This document shows, piece by piece, positions 16,622 to 24,534 of a DNA stretch of 39,530 nucleotides; the first letter of the stretch is position 1; each line of letters begins with the position of its first letter. The DNA comes from an uncultured Pelagibacteraceae bacterium (GTDB lineage Bacteria > Pseudomonadota > Alphaproteobacteria > Pelagibacterales > Pelagibacteraceae), in assembly GCA_902628635.1 (NCBI GenBank), contig CACONQ010000004.1, positions 112,082 through 151,611 of the forward strand. The letters are read 5' to 3'. The translations under genes and the position numbers were made by a program. Under the pieces are notes generated by a model. It saw only the letters and a list, made by a program, of their open reading frames with translations. It was not told the origin of the DNA and did not search any database.

Positions 16622-16765
16622 ATGCTTAATTATTTAAACTTAAAAAAAACATTTAAGCATATACCTCAAAACTTTAGTTCTTTTAACTCAAAAATACTAA
16701 TTTACTTAGGCTTGATAGCTTATTGGGGAGTAATTTTAGTAGGAACATTATTTCACATTAATTAG
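16622..16765 (+). CDS. 47-aa single-span membrane protein between the apr genes and tauE
   Basis: A 48-codon frame (ATG 16622, TAG 16765). The N-terminal half is basic and polar (MLNYLNLKKTFKHIPQNFSS) and the C-terminal half is one membrane span, ILIYLGLIAYWGVILVGTLF. GGCGGA lies just before the ATG but closer than usual for a ribosome site. A helix topped by positive residues with a Trp-Gly pair looks like a genuine small membrane protein, and it fills an otherwise empty 255-bp gap between two sulfur genes on the same strand. The function is unknown; it could be a small subunit of the AprM complex or of the exporter. Confidence 0.6.
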   Translation: MLNYLNLKKTFKHIPQNFSSFNSKILIYLGLIAYWGVILVGTLFHIN

Positions 16766-16794
16766 CAATCATAAGTTGACTTTAATATTCTACA

Positions 16795-16808
16795 GGAATA
16801 ATTATTCC
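16795..16808. repeat. 14-bp perfect palindrome before tauE
   Basis: GGAATAATTATTCC ends 2 nt before the tauE start codon at 16811. A TTGACT at 16776-16781 lies upstream at a plausible -35 position. It could be an operator, a hairpin over the start region, or chance in A+T-rich DNA. Confidence 0.35.
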
Positions 16809-16810
16809 TA

Positions 16811-17908
16811 ATGGAGTATTTTCTTCCAATTGCAGAGGTCTATGTAAGTTTACCTTTAATATTTCTTTTAAGTTTATTTGTAGGAGTTTTGTCAGGTCTT
16901 TTTGGTGTTGGTGGAGGATTTTTAATGACTCCGTTTCTTATTTTTATGGGCATTCCACCAGCTTATGCAGTCCCTAACGAAGCTAACAATATTTTAGGAA
17001 CTTCAATATCAGGGTCAACAACTCACTATTTAAAAGGAACTTTAGACTACAAAATGGGTTTGATGATTGTTGTTGGAGGTACTGCGGGAACTTTACTTGG
17101 AATTTTAACTTTTACTTATTTTAAAGATATTGGAAAAATCAATGTCGTTATTTCATTATCTTATATGTACATACTTGCAATAATTGGAACGTTAATGCTT
17201 GTTCAAGGCATCACTGAAATAGATAGGGCAAGAAAAAAAATTGTTGTCAAAAAAAAACTCCACGAACATTATTGGATACACGGATTACCATTTAGAATGA
17301 AATTTAAAAAATCTAAACTTTACGAGAGTGTTTTTACACCAATAATAATCGGATTAATCGTTGGATTTATTGCAGCAATAATGGGTATTGGAGGTGCATT
17401 TATACTTGTTCCAGCAATGATTTATATAATTGGGATGCCCACCAAATTAATTCCTGGCACATCTTTATTCGTAACTATTTTTATAAGTGCAATTGTAACT
17501 GTTTTACATGCTTTTAATTATGGATCAATTGATCTTATTTTAGTTACTGTATTGATATTAGGATCAATTTTAGGTGTTCAAATTGGTCAAAAAATTGGAG
17601 AGAAAGTAGATAGTTCAGAATTTAAAACAATTTTAGCGGTTCTATTATTATTAGTAGGAATAGCAGTAGCATACGACTCATTTTTTGCGGAGCAAGCCTA
17701 TAATGAGACTAAAAAAATTGGAACTGAAACATTAGATCCAATAGCAACATTCGTTAGAGATTTATCAAAAGAAATGCCAATACTTTATGGAATGTTTTCA
17801 ATTGTATTGGCCCTTGTACTTGGTGTGGGTGCGGCAATCTTGAGAAGATTTCTGTCAAATATAAGAAAGAAATATATTCATACTGCTCCTCCTGCTTCAC
17901 AAAAGTAA
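16811..17908 (+). CDS. tauE: TauE/SafE-family sulfite or sulfonate exporter
   Basis: A 365-aa membrane protein with the duplicated TauE/SafE architecture. The first half carries GLFGVGGGFLMTPFLIFMGI and the second half IMGIGGAFILVPAMIYIIGM, the signature glycine-rich repeats; a charged cytoplasmic linker (residues about 135-175) separates them. An extra C-terminal span follows. The family moves sulfite, sulfoacetate or related anions out of cells that degrade sulfonates. Between apr and xsc/suyAB genes, sulfite efflux is the natural reading. It begins 45 nt after the 47-aa gene. Confidence 0.87.
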   Translation: MEYFLPIAEVYVSLPLIFLLSLFVGVLSGLFGVGGGFLMTPFLIFMGIPPAYAVPNEANNILGTSISGSTTHYLKGTLDYKMGLMIVVGGTAGTLLGILTFTYFKDIGKINVVISLSYMYILAIIGTLMLVQGITEIDRARKKIVVKKKLHEHYWIHGLPFRMKFKKSKLYESVFTPIIIGLIVGFIAAIMGIGGAFILVPAMIYIIGMPTKLIPGTSLFVTIFISAIVTVLHAFNYGSIDLILVTVLILGSILGVQIGQKIGEKVDSSEFKTILAVLLLLVGIAVAYDSFFAEQAYNETKKIGTETLDPIATFVRDLSKEMPILYGMFSIVLALVLGVGAAILRRFLSNIRKKYIHTAPPASQK

Positions 17909-17943
17909 TATCAATTTTTAAAAAATTCTGTTAATTTTTTAAA

Positions 17944-18312
17944 ATGAAAAAAATTCTAATTTTAATATTTTGTATCTTCAGTTTCCAATCAATCGCAATG
18001 GAAAAACAAACGACTTTTGATATTGATTTATTTAAAAAAGCTCAGTCTGATGGAAAAGTGGTAGTAGTAAGCTCATGGATAAAGTATTGCAGCTCCTGTG
18101 CAAGTCAAATGAAAGTTTTAAATAAAATTGAGGAAGACTTCAAAAATATAGTTTATCTAAACTTTGACGTAAGAAATGAAGATATTTCAAATTTACTAAA
18201 TGTTGAATATCAGACAACTTTATTAATTTTTAAAAATAATAAAGAGGTTTATAGAAGCATAGGCGAAACTACTAAGGAAAAAATATATAAAGCTATAAAT
18301 TCATCTATTTGA
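17944..18312 (+). CDS. Exported thioredoxin-like protein
   Basis: A 122-aa thioredoxin-fold protein with an N-terminal hydrophobic signal sequence (about residues 1-19), so it is probably periplasmic. The redox motif is C49-S-S-C52 in SSWIKYCSSCASQMKVL. The fold is supported by VYLNFDVRNEDISNLLNVEY and QTTLLIFKNNKEVYRSIGE, with Thr before the usual cis-Pro region (YQTTLL replaces the common TP), so a proline is missing there. It resembles SoxW/DsbD-gamma type thioredoxins that act with sulfur oxidation or cytochrome maturation. It lies 35 nt after tauE and is convergent with the suyB-like gene. Confidence 0.75.
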   Translation: MKKILILIFCIFSFQSIAMEKQTTFDIDLFKKAQSDGKVVVVSSWIKYCSSCASQMKVLNKIEEDFKNIVYLNFDVRNEDISNLLNVEYQTTLLIFKNNKEVYRSIGETTKEKIYKAINSSI

Positions 18313-18314
18313 AA

Positions 18315-19481
18315 TTAAGCACTTCTGTAAAGTTTAGTCATAACAAACTCTTTATGACCTAAAGCCTCTGCACAAGTAAGTCTACCGTTAGCAACTCTTA
18401 AAGTTGCCTTTATCAATTCATCTCCAGCTTGATCAAGATTCATTTGACGAGAAAGTATTTTTGAAACATCCACATCTATGTGTTCACTCATAGTTTTAGC
18501 TGTTAATGGATTTGCTGTTAACTTAATCACCGGTTCAATTGGGTTACCAATAATATTTCCTTGTCCAGTCGGAAATAAATGAATATTAAAACCACCTGCA
18601 GCTTGTAATGTTACACACTCTGCTGCAGCAGATGAAGTATCCATGAAATATAATCCTTTTCCCTTTGTTGGTTCTTCAGCAGGTTCTAAAACATCAATAA
18701 ATTGTCTAGAACCAATTTTTTGAAAGTTTCCAAAAGCTTTTTCCTCAATTGTGGTTAGCCCTCCAGCTATATTCCCTGCTGTTGGCTGGCTTTCAGATAA
18801 ATCATCAGTTGCTTCTTTTAATATAAAATCATTATAATCACTCCAAGTTTTCATAAATTTCTTTTGAGCTTCAGGAGTTTTTCCTCTTTTGGCACACACT
18901 GTTTCAGCGCCAGTTAACTCTGAAGTTTCGCCGAAACATAAATGAACACCAAAAGGTTCTAATTTATCCATTAAATTTCCAACGGTAGGGTTTGAAGCAA
19001 GTCCGGATGTTGTATCTGACTCACCACATTTTACAGAGATCCACAAATCGCTCATTGGACATTCCTCTCTTTGTTTTTCTGATGCCCACATTGAAAACTC
19101 TTGCGCTTTTTTTGAAACCTTTGCAATTGTGTCTATATCTCCAACTCCCTCAATACTAAAACCTTCTACTGGCTTTCCAGTTTTTGCGATAGCATCCACA
19201 ATTCTTTTTGTCCACTTTGGCTCAATTCCAATAACAATCACCGCTGCAACATTTGGGTTTTTTCCAGTACCGATCATTGTTCTAAAATGCAATTCTAAAT
19301 CTGCCCCAAACTGAAGTCGTCCATAGGAGTGGGGAAGTGCAATTGTTCCTTTTATATTATTTGCTACTGCTTCAGCACATGCATTTGAAATATCATCAAC
19401 TGGTAAAATAATTACATGGTTTCGAGTACCAGCTCTTCCATTTTCTCTTTTATATCCTAAAAAACTTTTTGGTATTTCCAT
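18315..19481 (-). CDS. suyB: UxaA-family large subunit, probable (R)-sulfolactate sulfo-lyase SuyB
   Basis: A 388-aa protein of the UxaA (altronate/galactarate dehydratase) C-terminal family. Recognisable segments are [79 protein letters not shown], and [20 protein letters not shown] stand-alone small subunit encoded just upstream is the layout of SuyAB, which cleaves (R)-sulfolactate to pyruvate and sulfite. Location between a sulfite exporter/APS reductase and xsc strongly favours this over sugar-acid dehydration; uronate genes are absent. It starts 1 nt after the small-subunit stop. A dehydratase role remains the alternative. Confidence 0.76.
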   Translation of the reverse strand: MEIPKSFLGYKRENGRAGTRNHVIILPVDDISNACAEAVANNIKGTIALPHSYGRLQFGADLELHFRTMIGTGKNPNVAAVIVIGIEPKWTKRIVDAIAKTGKPVEGFSIEGVGDIDTIAKVSKKAQEFSMWASEKQREECPMSDLWISVKCGESDTTSGLASNPTVGNLMDKLEPFGVHLCFGETSELTGAETVCAKRGKTPEAQKKFMKTWSDYNDFILKEATDDLSESQPTAGNIAGGLTTIEEKAFGNFQKIGSRQFIDVLEPAEEPTKGKGLYFMDTSSAAAECVTLQAAGGFNIHLFPTGQGNIIGNPIEPVIKLTANPLTAKTMSEHIDVDVSKILSRQMNLDQAGDELIKATLRVANGRLTCAEALGHKEFVMTKLYRSA

Positions 19482-19482
19482 A

Positions 19483-19770
19483 TTACCACTTTTTTGTTTT
19501 TACGTTATGAACATGAACATGCTCACCTTTTTTGATATTTTTAACAACCTTACCAATATCGTGCCCATATTTTAATATTGTGTCTCCCTCTTTTAAATCG
19601 GTCATTGCTATCTTATGTCCCAGGGGTATTTCGCTGATAGATTGGATTTTTGCCGATTTATCATTTTCCATTATCCAGCAATTACACTCTTGATTTGGCT
19701 TAATTTTTTCTATTACAACCACCCCAACGTTATCTTTTTCATCGTGGATTATGACTTCTGTACTGCTCAT
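19483..19770 (-). CDS. suyA: SAF-domain small subunit, probable SuyA
   Basis: A 95-aa protein corresponding to the N-terminal SAF domain of UxaA-type lyases. It contains [16 protein letters not shown], the conserved [25 protein letters not shown], and the ending [14 protein letters not shown], all typical of the small subunit that sits against the large catalytic chain. The SuyA/SuyB proportions (about 95 and 390 aa) match. The gene is divergent from xsc across an 81-bp gap, so the two sulfonate enzymes may share control. Confidence 0.77.
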   Translation of the reverse strand: MSSTEVIIHDEKDNVGVVVIEKIKPNQECNCWIMENDKSAKIQSISEIPLGHKIAMTDLKEGDTILKYGHDIGKVVKNIKKGEHVHVHNVKTKKW

Positions 19771-19851
19771 TATTTATTTCTTGTTTGAAATTCCTAAGAT
19801 CTTATATATTAATCACATTCATTAACAAATAAAAAATTGTAGAGAATTCTT
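19771..19851. promoter_or_regulatory. Divergent control region between suyA and xsc
   Basis: This 81-bp gap must hold promoters for both sulfonate genes. On the plus strand TTGTTT (19781-19786) and TATATT (19805-19810) are 18 nt apart and form a passable sigma-70-like pair for xsc; AGAGAA lies near the start codon as a weak ribosome site. No clear operator palindrome was seen. Confidence 0.4.
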
Positions 19852-21639
19852 ATGACTAAAATGACTACAGAAGAAGCTTTTATAAAAGTTCTTCAAATGC
19901 ACGGTATAGAACATGCTTTCGGTATTATTGGTTCTGCATTCATGCCTATATCAGATTTGTTTCCAAAAGCTGGAATTACTTTCTGGGATGTTGCACATGA
20001 AACTAACGGGGGATTGATTGCTGATGGTTACACAAGAGCAACAGGTAAAATGTCAATGGTAATTGCTCAAAATGGTCCAGGTATAACTGGATTAGTAACA
20101 CCAATAAAAACCGCTTATTGGAATCATACACCACTTTTATTAGTCACGCCACAAGCAGCTAATAAGACTATGGGCCAAGGTGGCTTTCAAGAAGTAGAGC
20201 AGATGAATTTATTTAAAGATATGGTTTGTTATCAAGAAGAGGTAAGAGATCCATCAAGAATGGCAGAAGTATTAAATAGAGTTATTGAAAAAGCAATTAG
20301 GGGATCTGCGCCAGCACAAATAAATGTTCCAAGGGATTATTGGACACAAGTCATAGATATTGATTTACCACCGATAGTTAGATTTGAGAGACAAGGTGGT
20401 GGTAAAGATGCAATCGATCGTGCAGCAAAATTATTATCAGATGCAAAATTCCCAGTAATATTATCTGGGGCAGGAGTTGTTATTGGAAATGCTATTGAAG
20501 ATTGCAAAAAACTAGCAGAAAAATTAGATGCTCCAGTTTGTAACGGTTACCAACACAATGATAGTTTTCCAGGAAGTCATCCATTAGCGGTTGGACCTTT
20601 AGGATATAACGGATCAAAAGCTGGCATGCAACTGATCTCTAAAGCTGATGTTGTATTAGCATTAGGAACTAGATTAAATCCGTTTTCAACTTTACCTGGT
20701 TACGGAATAGATTACTGGCCAAAAAATGCAAAAATTATTCAAGTTGACATGAACCCAGATAGAATAGGGCTTACAAAAAAAGTTACTGTTGGAATTTGTG
20801 GTGATGCAAAAATGGTAGCACAACAAATTTTGGAGAAATTATCTAAAAATGCAGGAGATGGTGGTAGAGAAGAGAGAAAAAACCTAATTCATCAGACTAA
20901 ATCTGCGTGGTTACAAACTTTAACTGGATTAGATCATGAGGAAGATGATCCAGGAACTGTTTGGAACAAAGAAGCAAGAGAAAGAGATAAAGATAGAATG
21001 TCTCCAAGACAAGCATGGAGAGCAATACAAGAAGCGATGCCTACTGATGTAATTATATCAAGTGATATCGGAAATAATTGTGCGATTGGTAATGCTTATC
21101 CTACATTTGAAAAGGGAAGAAAATATTTAGCACCTGGATTATTTGGTCCTTGTGGATATGGCTTTCCAGCAATTCTTGGTGCAAAAATCGGTTGTCCTGA
21201 TACACCAGTTATTGGTTTTGCAGGAGATGGGGCTTTTGGAATAAGTATGAATGAAATGAGTTCATGCGCAAGAAAAGAATGGCCAGCAATCACTATGGTT
21301 ATTTTTAGAAATTATCAGTGGGGTGCTGAAAAAAGAAATTCAATTCTATGGTTTGATGATAATTTTGTTGGTACCGAACTTGATCCAGAACTAAGTTTTG
21401 CAAAAGTAGCAAATGCTTGTGGTTTAAAGGGGGTTACAGTGAAAACAATGGCAGAAACTACAACAGCCATAAAGAAATCATGCGAGGATCAAAAAAAAGG
21501 AATTACAACTTTTATTGAAATTATTCTGAATCAGGAATTAGGGGAACCTTTTAGACGAGATGCAATGAAAAAACCAGTCGAGGTTGCTGGTATTAAAAAA
21601 GAGGATATGAAGCCCCAGATTTCTGAAAATAATAGATGA
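19852..21639 (+). CDS. xsc: Sulfoacetaldehyde acetyltransferase Xsc
   Basis: A thiamin-diphosphate enzyme that converts sulfoacetaldehyde and phosphate to acetyl phosphate and sulfite. The 595-aa length and sequence fit Xsc rather than acetolactate synthase: FWDVAHETNGGLIADGYTRA near the N-terminus, SMVIAQNGPGITG, TMGQGGFQEVEQM, and NPFSTLPGYGIDYWP. The ThDP/Mg motif begins at GDGAFGISMNE near residue 458. Xsc is the common end point of taurine, isethionate and sulfoacetaldehyde catabolism. No taurine aminotransferase or pta/ackA gene lies nearby. Its stop codon overlaps the start of a sugar aminotransferase-like gene by 4 nt, an odd partner. Confidence 0.93.
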   Translation: MTKMTTEEAFIKVLQMHGIEHAFGIIGSAFMPISDLFPKAGITFWDVAHETNGGLIADGYTRATGKMSMVIAQNGPGITGLVTPIKTAYWNHTPLLLVTPQAANKTMGQGGFQEVEQMNLFKDMVCYQEEVRDPSRMAEVLNRVIEKAIRGSAPAQINVPRDYWTQVIDIDLPPIVRFERQGGGKDAIDRAAKLLSDAKFPVILSGAGVVIGNAIEDCKKLAEKLDAPVCNGYQHNDSFPGSHPLAVGPLGYNGSKAGMQLISKADVVLALGTRLNPFSTLPGYGIDYWPKNAKIIQVDMNPDRIGLTKKVTVGICGDAKMVAQQILEKLSKNAGDGGREERKNLIHQTKSAWLQTLTGLDHEEDDPGTVWNKEARERDKDRMSPRQAWRAIQEAMPTDVIISSDIGNNCAIGNAYPTFEKGRKYLAPGLFGPCGYGFPAILGAKIGCPDTPVIGFAGDGAFGISMNEMSSCARKEWPAITMVIFRNYQWGAEKRNSILWFDDNFVGTELDPELSFAKVANACGLKGVTVKTMAETTTAIKKSCEDQKKGITTFIEIILNQELGEPFRRDAMKKPVEVAGIKKEDMKPQISENNR

Positions 21640-22874
21640 ATTATAACAAAAAACTTCAACTTATAAAAAAAATATTTATCCAAAAAAAGAGTAAGAACAA
21701 AAAGTTTACTTATCCTCTTTTAACAGATGGATACTCAAGTTCTGATTTACAAGAAGCATCAAAAGTATTGTTAAGTGGCAGACTGACCATGTCTAATATA
21801 ACAAAAAAGTTTGAAAAGTATTTTGCAAAAAAAATTGGCTCAAAATATGCACTGATGGTAAATTCAGGCTCATCTGCAAACTTACTAGCTTTATTTTGTT
21901 TAATTAATCCTTATAAAAAAAATAGACTTAAAAAAGGCGATGAGTGCATTGTTCCATCACTATGCTGGTCCACATCCTTATGGCCAATTATTCAGGCTGG
22001 GTTAAGCCCTGTTTTTGCTGATGTAAATCTAGAAACATTTACACTTGACTTAGAAACTATAAAAAAAAATATTACAAAAAAAACTAAAGCTATAATGATA
22101 CTTAATGTTCTCGGTAATTGCTCTGAAATGGATAGAATAAAAAATTTTTGTAATAAAAAAAAAATCTATTTAATCGAAGACTCTTGCGAGGCGCTCGGTT
22201 CGAAATATAAAAATAAATATCTTGGAACTTTTGGAAATTTTGGAACCTTTTCTTTTTATTACTCACATCAAATTACATCTGGAGAAGGAGGAATGATAGT
22301 TTGCGACTCTAAGCAAGATTTTAATATATTAAAATCATTAAGAGCTCATGGATGGGACAGAGAGATAAATAAAAAAAACGTTAAGGATTTTAATTTTATA
22401 AATGAAGGTTTTAATCTAAGACCATTAGACATAACAGCTTCCGTTGGATTAAATCAATTTAAAAGATTAAACAAATTAAAGAGCACAAGAGCTAAAAATA
22501 GAGATAATTTAATAAAATCTTTAAAGTTATCAAAGAAATGGAACAATCAATTTTCATTTTTTAATCCTCAAAAAAATCTAGATCCAAGTTGGTTTGGCTT
22601 TCCTCTTATGATCAATAAAAACAAAATAAAATCAAAGGTAAATTTTTTAAAATTTCTTAATAAGAATCAAATTGAAACCAGACCGATAATAAGTGGGAAT
22701 TTTATTAACCAGCCGGCAATTAAAAAATATAAGATAAGATATAGAAGAAGTGATTTAAAAAATTCACAAGATATAGAGGATAGAGGTTTTTTTATTGGTT
22801 TACCGACAGAAATTCTTGACAGATCAAAAATAAACAGGATTACAAATTTGTTGCTTAATGTTAATAATTTCTAA
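21636..22874 (+). CDS. DegT/DnrJ/EryC1-family PLP enzyme of the sugar 3-dehydratase (ColD/RfbH) type
   Basis: A 412-aa sugar-nucleotide PLP/PMP enzyme. NSGSSANLLAL, LIEDSCEALGSKY and GTFGNFGTFSFYYSH are family marks. The position that holds the Schiff-base Lys in aminotransferases (ATKNxTTGEGG) is His211 here (SHQITSGEGG), the replacement found in ColD and RfbH/E1, which remove the C3 hydroxyl to make 3,6-dideoxysugars. It is therefore predicted to be a GDP- or CDP-4-keto-6-deoxyhexose 3-dehydratase and not an aminotransferase. The RfbH [2Fe-2S] cysteine pattern is not obvious, so the ColD type is more likely. It overlaps xsc by 4 nt and the SDR gene by 1 nt. Confidence 0.78.
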   Translation: MNYNKKLQLIKKIFIQKKSKNKKFTYPLLTDGYSSSDLQEASKVLLSGRLTMSNITKKFEKYFAKKIGSKYALMVNSGSSANLLALFCLINPYKKNRLKKGDECIVPSLCWSTSLWPIIQAGLSPVFADVNLETFTLDLETIKKNITKKTKAIMILNVLGNCSEMDRIKNFCNKKKIYLIEDSCEALGSKYKNKYLGTFGNFGTFSFYYSHQITSGEGGMIVCDSKQDFNILKSLRAHGWDREINKKNVKDFNFINEGFNLRPLDITASVGLNQFKRLNKLKSTRAKNRDNLIKSLKLSKKWNNQFSFFNPQKNLDPSWFGFPLMINKNKIKSKVNFLKFLNKNQIETRPIISGNFINQPAIKKYKIRYRRSDLKNSQDIEDRGFFIGLPTEILDRSKINRITNLLLNVNNF

Positions 22875-23707
22875 TGTTAAAATGTGGAATTACTGGAGCA
22901 ACAGGTGTTTTGGGTAGACGAATTATTAAAAAATTACCTTATAAATTTTTAATTTTTAAAGAAAAAATTGAAAATTATAAAAAAGTTAAAAAATGGGTAA
23001 ATTTAAATAAATTTGATATAGTTTTACATTTAGCAGCCATTGTACCAACAAATAAAGTAAATAAAAATTATAAAAAAGCAAAATCTGTAAATATTTATGG
23101 CACTAAAAATTTAGTCAAAGCTATATTAGAAACTTCCAATCCTCCCAAATGGTTTTTTTATGCCTCTACATCTCATGTTTATCCGTCTACTTTCAAAAAA
23201 AAAAAATTTTCTGAAAAAGATAAAGTAAAGCCTTACTCTCAATATGGTAAAACAAAACTTGGTGGAGAAAAAATTGTAGAAAAAAATTTTAAAAATAAAA
23301 AAATTAATTTTTGCATAGGAAGAATTTTCAGTTTTACTGATAAAAATCAAAAAATACCTTTTGTAATTCCAGGCCTTATATCAAAAATTCAATATACAAA
23401 ACAGAAACAACTAAGATTAAGCAATTTAAATCATTATAGAGATTTTTTATCAACAGAGGATATTGCGTTAGCAATTAAAATTCTTGGTAAACACTGCAAA
23501 AAGGGCACTTATAATATTGGTAGCGGCAAAGAAATAAATTTAAAAAATATTGCAAAAATTATTGCAAAAAAATATAAGAAAAAAATATCTTTTGAAAAAG
23601 ATAATAAGCCAACATTTTTAATTAGCAACAGTAGTAAATTAAAAAGACTAGGATGGAAGCCTAAAAAATTTAAAAATAGTATAAATTATTTTTACTCAAA
23701 TGCGTAA
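22874..23707 (+). CDS. NAD-dependent epimerase/reductase (extended SDR)
   Basis: A 277-aa extended short-chain dehydrogenase acting on nucleotide sugars. The Rossmann motif is GITGATGVLGRRI (residues 5-17), followed by VLHLAAIVPTNK, the catalytic ASTSHVYP Ser and YGKTKLGGEK Tyr/Lys, and CIGRIFSFTD. It starts on the last base of the 3-dehydratase-like gene. Such a pair resembles ColD with ColC, where ColC epimerises C5 and reduces C4 to give GDP-colitose; another 3,6-dideoxyhexose is equally possible. Lys and Asn content is extreme, as in the other genes of this cassette. Confidence 0.78.
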   Translation: MLKCGITGATGVLGRRIIKKLPYKFLIFKEKIENYKKVKKWVNLNKFDIVLHLAAIVPTNKVNKNYKKAKSVNIYGTKNLVKAILETSNPPKWFFYASTSHVYPSTFKKKKFSEKDKVKPYSQYGKTKLGGEKIVEKNFKNKKINFCIGRIFSFTDKNQKIPFVIPGLISKIQYTKQKQLRLSNLNHYRDFLSTEDIALAIKILGKHCKKGTYNIGSGKEINLKNIAKIIAKKYKKKISFEKDNKPTFLISNSSKLKRLGWKPKKFKNSINYFYSNA

Positions 23708-24413
23708 CATTTCTATTATAATACCTACTTATAAAGAAAAAGAGAACATATTCAAATTAACAAGCAAGATTTTAAGTCTTTACCCAAAAACGATTATATT
23801 TGTTATTGATGATACAAAAAATTCAAATTTAAAAAATAGATTTAGGAGTAATAGGATCAAATATTTTTCAAGAAAGAATAAAAAAGGAAGAGGATCAGCT
23901 GTTTTATATGGTTTCAAAAAATCTTTACAATATAAATCAAGTAATATTTTCATAGAAATGGATGCTGATTTTTCACACAATCCAATAGAATTAAAAAAAA
24001 AAATAGAATTTTTTATTAAAAATGATTTAGATTTATTAATTTCGAGTAGATATTTAGAAAAAAGCAAGATTATTAATTGGCCAATTCAAAGATTAGTATT
24101 TTCAAAATTATCAAATATGTTTGCTCAATTGTTATTAAATGTTGGAGTAACAGATTATACAAATGGTTTTAGGATTTATTCAAGAAGATCTGTAGAGTTA
24201 ATTGTAAAAAGGTGTGGCAAGATTGGTGACGGATTTATTGTACTTTCTGAAATTCTGCTGACTATAAAATTAAATAAATTTAAAATAAGGGAATTACCAA
24301 CAATTTTTGTAAATCGAAGAAGAGGAGAAAGCTCAGTTAACTTTAAACTTATTATTCAATCATTAATTGGAATACTAAAGTTATATTTTATCAAAATTAA
24401 TAATTCACCGTGA
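23700..24413 (+). CDS. Family 2 glycosyltransferase, polyprenyl-phosphate sugar synthase type
   Basis: A 237-aa GT2 enzyme resembling dolichol-phosphate mannose synthase. ISIIIPTYKEKENI opens the GT-A fold, FIEMDADFSHNP carries the DxD-type metal motif, and TDYTNGFRIYSRRSVELI with RRRGESSVNF matches the DPM1 C-terminal half. It lacks the C-terminal membrane spans of ArnC/GtrB types. It probably charges a polyprenyl phosphate with a sugar for use outside the membrane. It overlaps the SDR gene by 8 nt and ends the cassette; the convergent membrane gene ends 121 nt further on, with no clear terminator between. Confidence 0.82.
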   Translation: MRNISIIIPTYKEKENIFKLTSKILSLYPKTIIFVIDDTKNSNLKNRFRSNRIKYFSRKNKKGRGSAVLYGFKKSLQYKSSNIFIEMDADFSHNPIELKKKIEFFIKNDLDLLISSRYLEKSKIINWPIQRLVFSKLSNMFAQLLLNVGVTDYTNGFRIYSRRSVELIVKRCGKIGDGFIVLSEILLTIKLNKFKIRELPTIFVNRRRGESSVNFKLIIQSLIGILKLYFIKINNSP

Positions 24414-24534
24414 AAAAGAGTTAGGCATAGTGAATAATAAAATAATATATTTATAAAATAATCCTAAAAAAATTTAATTAAATAAATGAAAATTTGAATT
24501 TACTTAATTTTTTTATAGTATCGATATATAAAAT

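Noticed and set aside
19852-21639. Acetolactate synthase or another ThDP decarboxylase
   Set aside because: The specific segments (TMGQGGFQEVEQM, NPFSTLPGYGIDYWP) and length fit Xsc, and no regulatory ilvN-like gene follows.
21636-22874. Ordinary sugar aminotransferase (DegT type)
   Set aside because: The Schiff-base Lys is replaced by His211, which removes the aminotransferase mechanism and points to a 3-dehydratase.
24414-24534. A gene or terminator in the 121-bp convergent gap
   Set aside because: No frame with protein-like composition and no stable hairpin is visible; the region is simple A+T-rich spacer.
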